Below, piece after piece: positions 58,407-64,000 of a stretch of 64,000 nt of DNA. Source of the stretch: Dactylonectria macrodidyma (taxonomy: Eukaryota > Ascomycota > Sordariomycetes > Hypocreales > Nectriaceae); contig JAGMUV010000014.1 in the NCBI GenBank assembly GCA_020744425.1, positions 1,240,001 through 1,304,000 on the forward strand, written 5' to 3'. The notes beneath the pieces are model-generated. The model saw only the letters and a program-made list of their open reading frames with translations. It was not told where the DNA came from and did no database searches. Each line of letters begins with the position of its first letter. Position 1 is the first letter of the stretch. The position numbers were made by a program, and so were the translations under genes.

Positions 58407-58794
58407 CGCAAAAATAGTCAGCAATTGAACAAAGAAATTAACGGTTTTCTTTGCAGAGAGATGTTTACGGTTTCCAATCTGTCAGGCTCCAATGCGGACT
58501 GGCGGATGCCTCGACCTTTATCAAGGATCCACCATCTCTATCTTCCACTTCATGCCCTCTGCTTCCGGCCGTGGTGACGTCGCCGATCCAAGCCGGCCGA
58601 TCCCGACTAGTAACGCCCGGGGTATAGCCGCCGACCCGCGCATGGTCTTTTGCGCCTGCAATTCCAGGCACCACGACTCTGAATTTCAGAGCTCGGCAAA
58701 GTATCTCAACCGCGAAGCCTCGTACATCCCGTCCACCCATTATCCCCTCCACGAATTCAATCCGCCTCTTCCTATCCTCACCCACTCATTCACA
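58407..58794. other. Shared promoter region, MTFP1 and subunit k genes
   Basis: A 388-bp divergent intergenic region between two genes for mitochondrial inner-membrane proteins. No specific site identified. Confidence 0.4.
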
Positions 58795-59126
58795 ATGGCT
58801 GGTGTCGCCTACTATAGCATTGCCGGCAAGCAGGTCGGCGGCCACTACGTGAGTTCTCCTTAATTGCGCCGGCGCTCCAAGGGAGGCTCTACTGACACGC
58901 AGAAACAGCTCGCCATAGGTTGGTTGACCACCATGTTCCTCGGCGTCAAGTACGCTACCTCCGGAGGCTCCTCCAAGCCCAATGTCACCGCCACTCCTCC
59001 GATCAACGCTTCCAGCTCCGACGAGGCCGACTTCATCAAGTGCGCGAATTCAATGGATCTTGCCAGAGCTCAACCGGCTAATCGGGATACAGGAAGTTTT
59101 TGGACGAGCAGGACAAGAAGAATTAA
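58795..59126 (+). CDS. ATP19: ATP synthase subunit k (Atp19-like)
   Basis: Three exons, 58795-58848, 58909-59039 and 59093-59126, give 72 residues. The protein begins MAGVAYYSIAGKQVGGHY, then a single membrane segment (LAIGWLTTMFLGVKYATSGG), TPPINASSSDEADF and the end IKKFLDEQDKKN. This is the layout of the small fungal F1Fo ATP synthase subunit k, an inner-membrane protein of the dimer/accessory set. The third exon is only 34 nt; without the intron at 59040-59092 the conserved FLDEQDKKN end would be lost. An alternative acceptor at 58900 would insert Lys-Gln before LAIG. It is divergent from the MTFP1 gene, 388 bases away, so both mitochondrial genes may share a promoter region. Confidence 0.78.
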
Positions 59127-60524
59127 TTGTTTGGATCGAAAACAAAGATTATACGGGCTAGTAGACGCGGTGTACGTTTATCAAACACGGAGACACGAGC
59201 TGTCCATCGATTCAAAGAGTCGGATTCAAATCCCATCAGAGGCCGGATTTGCGATTCGCGGCATAAATGATTCAAACACTTTGTCACATCTATTCCTGTG
59301 AAATCTGCAAACCATATTGGTTACCATCCTTTTCAATTGGGAAGTTTCCACGAGGTCCGTGTCGGTAGGTGAACTGCAGTCCCATCCAGGATCTCCGGCT
59401 TTCGGAGCATTTTTCCGGGATCCTACGTGAGGCCAAAGCCTCGATATCGAGCCTTGGTATTGAGCCTCTTCGCCAGGCCCGCACTCTGACAGACCTCATC
59501 ACTCGCATATGTGACCATTTGTTTCTACGGAATATTAGTACGGGCTGCCGGCAGAGAAAGTAGAGGCTGCAGCCTTCTTTGGCTGATAGTTCCAGTAAGC
59601 GGATCACGAACTTGGTCAATCCAAGCCCCTCGTAATCCTTTAGCTCGGGCATTTTCTAATTCCAGATGAAACTTGAAAACGCTCTTTTTTTGAATTGCCT
59701 GTTTGTAAACCCGATTTTGCACTGTCTATCTGTCTTCATGCATGCTACGGTCACGTCAAGAGTTGATGTCAGCTCGGTTCATGGCTTTGCTAGCAAGCTA
59801 CCCCAGTAAATCATTTTCCCCTCCGAATTCTACGTCAAGGTAGCATAGAATCAAAAGGTTCTTCCTCGTTGGCTGTCTTCAATATGTAGTTCCTCGTCAT
59901 TGGAGTTAGAGCTACCCTAGAGAGACGCCATTGAAGCTGTTGCAGGGATCACACACTCGTCATGTCACTCGTTAGGACACGTTGGGTATAGGATACAAGA
60001 GTCTTGGAAAGCGTACAGAACAGCTAGAGGATGTAGGAGGGTTTCTTCCCTTAAATACAGTGCGTGCCTTCCCAACGGTCCCCCTAGCGACCTCATCGCT
60101 TTCAGTCAGTCGGTTGCTAGGGCCGGCTTGCTAGGAACGCGATGTCTTGTATCGCGACATGCGTCGCATTCCGTTGTGACTTGCCAGCAGCAACAGAAGC
60201 TAAGGTTTTGGTTCTCCTAACTTATGTAGTATCTAGCATGTCCACGAACATAATTTACTTTATAGATGGACGGCGTATATTATTTGGTGTACTTTGATGT
60301 CGATTTGCACGTGTTGCTACGAACTAGGTCGAACTATGATTTAGTAGTAGGTTTCTAACGAGATTCAGGTCAAGCAATAGAGGCACACTAAGCTAGACTA
60401 CTTAGCAACAACATTTCACTGGCACAAGTTAAAGATAAAATCGCCTGCTGGGCGAAGCTTACGATAAATTAAAGGGAATTAAGGCTAGATATCAAAGCTT
60501 ACCATGTCACCTGGCATGTCCTAG
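59127..60524. other. Intergenic, no gene seen
   Basis: About 1.4 kb between convergent 3' ends, AT-richer from 60190 to 60500. Short minus-strand frames at 59290-59722 lack supported products. Confidence 0.45.
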
Positions 60525-61599
60525 TCAAGCGTCCTTCTTGTTCCCGAAGATGGCCTTCTTTATGCTGGGTACTCCCATAAGAACCAATAGGTAGTCCTGT
60601 TCTGTATCAGTTATTTACTCGATACGGGTGCATTGTGTGATCGCATACCATGGCATTGCCCCAAAGACACTTAGAAAAGAACCAGGCTGCGAATGAACCA
60701 TAACCCGTGTATTGGACTGAACTTGGGAACCTGCTCAAAGCATTGTCGATGACGGCCTTGGCATACTCCTCCGGTGGCGCTATTACGAGTTAGGGAGAAC
60801 AGCGGCACTGGGAATGATACTTACTTGGTTGCAGACGTCTGGGGACTTGTCCACTTAGCCATGGCCCGAGGGCCTCTCTACCAGGGTAATAGAGTGAAAA
60901 TTTTGAGAATTCTGCATCGCCTGCGTGATCATAAAACGGGGTCGCAATTCCTCCCGTCACCACCTAGGTTACATTAGTTCATCCGGGGCGATTGAAGTCC
61001 CGTGGTCGAGACGTACATGGATAACTTTGATGCCGAATGGCTCCATCTCCAAACGCATCTGCCTGGAAAGGTGCTCGAGGGCAGCCTTGCTCATGTTGTA
61101 GATACCCTGGAAGGGAAGTGGGACTCTCGCCGCAACAGAACCAATGTTGATGATGGTTCCCTTGGAAGCAATCACCATGTGACTGAAGGCTTGGGTGACT
61201 TGCAAGACGCCCCAGATGTTGACATCGAAAACCGCCTTAGATGCCGCAAGATCTACGTCTAATAGCGCCGCCTTACTTCCTGTCTGGAGTTAGTCTCAGA
61301 GCGCAGCATCTTGTGACCATAGCTATAATTTTCGTACCGACGCCTGAGTTGTTGATGAGGATATCGAGCTTGCCACCCGTGAGGTCATTGACTTCAGCGG
61401 CGGCTTTCTCGACTGACTTAGCATCCGTGACCTCCAGGAGAACAATGTCTAAACCCAGGTCCTTGAGATGCTGCACCTTGGACGGAGTTCGAGCCGTCGC
61501 AATCACGCGAAATCCTCTTCGATGTAGTTCCTGGGCGAGGTAGTCGCCTAGCCCCCCCTGGCTGGTTCCCGTTACTAGTGCTGTCTTCTGCGATGTCAT
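60525..61599 (-). CDS. Short-chain dehydrogenase, Ayr1-like (1-acyl-DHAP reductase type)
   Basis: Five exons, 61599-61338, 61279-61017, 60963-60825, 60779-60649 and 60596-60525, give 288 residues, near yeast Ayr1 (297). The Rossmann start is KTALVTGTSQGGLGDYLAQE, followed by NNSGVG at strand 4, GSVAARVPLPF with the catalytic serine, and YNMSK as the catalytic Tyr-x3-Lys. The cofactor is probably NADPH. Ayr1 reduces 1-acyl-dihydroxyacetone phosphate for phosphatidic acid synthesis and has triacylglycerol lipase activity; it sits on lipid droplets and the ER. The C-terminal segment after NAMDYLLVLMGVP has a hydrophobic patch. The last acceptor was chosen as GAACAG so the end reads SIKKAIFGNKKDA; the earlier ACAG would end early. 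Substrate in this species is inferred. Confidence 0.85.
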
Positions 61600-63080
61600 T
61601 GTGATGGATTGTTGTTATGACTGATGTCGAGCGGATGAGCAGCTTCAAAGGCGAGTGCCTGAGCATGAACTTGGCTTAGTTCACGATTAAGGTGGATGGG
61701 ACAATTAAATAGAAAACCAGAAGCTTCGCGACTTGATCCCTGTATGGGGACTGAGGGAAGACTGGACGTGGCCTACAATGCGACGACAAGCTCACACCCC
61801 AGCCAGATAAGTCGGAGACAATCCGTTTCTGGCGTGGCTCAATCTGTAACACGCACTCTGAAGCCCAAGGAGGATGGAATTTACAGCATGCAGGACACTC
61901 GGGCCGGACAGCCAGGGGTGAGACCTGGGAAACAAGCCTAAAGGGGACTTTCAAAGTCTTCAAACAAGCGGTGTTACTGTCTCAAAGAGGCAGTCTTCTA
62001 AAAAAAAAAAGATACAGGAACACGGGGAAGATCAGAATGTACACGTAGCTGTTCAGGATTGATGGACCTACCCAGTCCTGCATCCTGGCTTCGGCCGAAC
62101 TGGTTACTGAATAAGTACGTAGCGGAATCGAGTTTGAGAGGACATTTCCCGGAGGAGGGTGGAGTAATTAGCGATGTGACTGCAACGTTTTGGGGGGTGT
62201 TTGAATCAAGGCGGGCTTCATGTGGGGGCAGTGATCGCGGTTTCGAACGGCAACATTAGAAACGATTGCCTGTGGTGATATCATATATGGGGAGATGCCC
62301 CCCATTTCGAAAAAAAAACACACCGTTTGAGGCAATGTCCTACTTCGTAATTGCTGAGGCATGCGATTTGCGATGGTGTTGTCATCAAGCAAGCCTGTCC
62401 TGGGGACTGCGGTGGCGTCGCATCCGTCCATAAAGATATCGAAGCCCCGCTGCACGCAATTATTCAATCATGCAAAAGGTCATCCTGCCCCAAGACCCCT
62501 CAACACAACTAGACGGGAAAAGTACAATTACCCGAATATGCAGGTACATATCGAGGGCCGATTTAGCACTTATCGCGAAAGCGCCATTCGATACAACATT
62601 GCTTTGTCGGTAAGGTAGGCAAATAAAGGTGGGTATGCAAGTGTCGTGGTTTTCTCTAGACCCCAGGAATCGCATCCGTCTCAGTGCATCTCGATGGCGG
62701 CATACGATATCGCCGTTCATCCACCGAGGTTGCAAAGCATCCCGTATCTTGATTTTGTGCGATGCAATTTATCGATGCTTACATAAGTATAGCCAGTCCC
62801 CTGAGGGACTCTGTGTTCCATGCCGGCCAACTGGGAACAATCCTGAATGCCAACATGAGGTCACGTGGTGGGTCCGTGCTTGCAACACCGTTTTATCGCC
62901 CCCCGCCATCGACATCTCCTTCGCCCAAACCATCATTTACCTCCCTTTAATCGAAAACATCCCACCACCAGCGCACGCTCTTTCGGATACAACGATAGGC
63001 GCCTCTGGGATCCCGCCAATCTCCAATCTCCTTCCAAAATCCCGAATCCACACCTTCTTAAGGAGATAGCCGTCCTGGGC
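61600..63080. other. Divergent upstream region, no gene seen
   Basis: About 1.5 kb between divergent starts. It has A-runs at 62000-62010 and 62311-62319. The 146-codon plus-strand frame 62629-63069 overlaps what should be promoter/leader of the next gene and shows no family features. Confidence 0.45.
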
Positions 63081-64000
63081 ATGTCGGCTGCTACCACCGA
63101 CCCGGCCCTGGTCGCCGTTGCCGCTGCCGCTCCCGACCTCGCCGCCGCTGCCCAAGCCGCCGAGGTCGCCCAAGTCGGCCATGTCGGCTCTCTCATGACG
63201 TCCGCAAAGGAGCGCCATTCGCTCACTCTAGACCAGCGTCGCGCCCTTCGCCGATGGGCCAATACTCAGACCGTCCGGCCGTCGCATAAGGCCTGCATTG
63301 ACTGGTTCTACGCCCAGTACGGCCAGCAGATCAGCCAGTCCACAGTATCCCACTCGCTCTCGCCCAAGTACTCGCGACTCGATGGTGACAACCCCCAACT
63401 GTCTGGTTCTCGTCTGCGCTTTGGGAATTGGCCCGACGTGGAGAAGCTCGTTCTCCTTTGGTATCAGCAGGTCCAGGCATCCGGTCGTCAGCCCACTAAT
63501 GAAGAGCTTGGTGAGAAGGCCAAGTCCATCTTCAATCAGCTACCGCGGTACAAGGAAGAGAACCCCCCGGAGTTCTCGCCTGGCTGGATTCATCGTTTCA
63601 AGAAGAGATATGGCCTCCTAGTCCGAAGGCAACGTCGTCATGGTGATGCGACTATTAACCCCGCTGAGGATATTGGTTACCTTGCCGACTGTATTCCCCG
63701 CTACAGTATTGCTCCAGATACCAGCCCCGCGGTCATCAAGGAAGACGTGATTCGCATTGTTGGAGTAGAGCCTAGCCTTCAGACCTGCGCCTTGGTGCGA
63801 GATGAGATCATTCGGAGAATGACGAACCCTCAACCACCACCGGCACCCCCACCTCCACCACCCATGATGCCTGCTGAGCCGACCCTTCCCCCTCCGCAAC
63901 ATGATCACCCGATGTACGCAGATGACGACCCAGAGGTTGTCTTACAAAACGCGCTACGCCAGCTCCAGCAGGAGGAGCAAGCCGCTGAGGAACAGGCCGC
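63081..64000 (+). CDS. CENP-B/pogo-type DNA-binding protein, 3' partial
   Basis: An ATG at 63081 opens a frame that is uninterrupted to the window end (306 codons seen). After an Ala-rich lead come two helix-turn-helix units. The first, at about residues 48-100, runs from SLTLDQRRALRRWANTQT to QSTVSHSLSPKYSRL. The second, a CENP-B/Tc5-type unit at about 112-178, runs from WPDVEKLVLLWYQQVQASGR to GWIHRFKKRYGLL. These domains occur in pogo/Fot transposases and in the domesticated CENP-B, Abp1 and Cbh proteins. Beyond residue 180 the sequence turns into an unrelated stretch, a Pro-rich run and an acidic Gln/Glu-rich part. No DDE catalytic triad is visible so far, which favours a domesticated DNA-binding protein. 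The rest lies beyond the window. Confidence 0.75.
   Translation, partial: MSAATTDPALVAVAAAAPDLAAAAQAAEVAQVGHVGSLMTSAKERHSLTLDQRRALRRWANTQTVRPSHKACIDWFYAQYGQQISQSTVSHSLSPKYSRLDGDNPQLSGSRLRFGNWPDVEKLVLLWYQQVQASGRQPTNEELGEKAKSIFNQLPRYKEENPPEFSPGWIHRFKKRYGLLVRRQRRHGDATINPAEDIGYLADCIPRYSIAPDTSPAVIKEDVIRIVGVEPSLQTCALVRDEIIRRMTNPQPPPAPPPPPPMMPAEPTLPPPQHDHPMYADDDPEVVLQNALRQLQQEEQAAEEQA

Noticed and set aside
62629..63069. 146-codon frame upstream of the CENP-B-like gene
   Set aside because: No recognisable features, overlaps the probable promoter and leader, and is in a different frame.

Overview
The window is nuclear DNA of a filamentous ascomycete, most likely a Sordariomycete. Genes carry short introns (mostly 50-70 nt) with GTRNGT donors and CTRAC branch sites a few bases before the acceptor AG. 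Gene types also fit: a Zn2Cys6 regulator, an Egh16-family secreted protein, a NACHT-WD40 NLR and an NCS1 permease. Nothing bacterial, viral or CRISPR-like was seen. Gene ends below come from splicing by eye, checked by reading-frame arithmetic and family sequence expectations; no search was run.

Layout. 1-5 kb: the 3' part of a proline-rich/RS-like gene, an Egh16-family secreted protein and tRNA-Gln(CTG). 5-10 kb: one large NLR gene with a RelA/SpoT-type nucleotidyltransferase head, a NACHT core and a WD40 tail; this is the most unusual gene here. 11.5-17 kb: a Zn2Cys6 regulator divergent from an MFS drug/H+ antiporter. 17.6-22.5 kb: three identical tRNA-Thr(AGT) genes around a 14-exon CTP synthase gene with micro-exons. 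23-27 kb: an F-box fragment cut by a transposon end, then importin Kap114. 27-32 kb: a long gene-free stretch and an NCS1 permease.

32.2-35.6 kb is a decayed, AT-rich mobile-element zone with a 251-bp TIR element. 35.9-43.5 kb holds PI31 and REV7 (divergent) and a DH-PH Rho exchange factor with a RhoGAP-like C-terminal region. 45-49 kb holds a short Dcc1-like protein and an RBR ubiquitin ligase. 49-52.5 kb has no gene and many short repeats. 52.5-61.6 kb is housekeeping: Rad4/XPC, the AN1 protein Cuz1, mitochondrial fission factor MTFP1, ATP synthase subunit k and an Ayr1-like reductase. The right edge has the start of a CENP-B/pogo-like DNA-binding protein that runs off the window.

Functional links are modest: genome maintenance (REV7, Rad4, Dcc1), protein turnover (PI31, the RBR ligase, Cuz1), mitochondria (MTFP1, subunit k) and pyrimidines (CTP synthase, plus the permease if its substrate is uracil or uridine). 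They are not arranged as a cluster. The regulator/transporter pair and the NLR are the accessory pieces.
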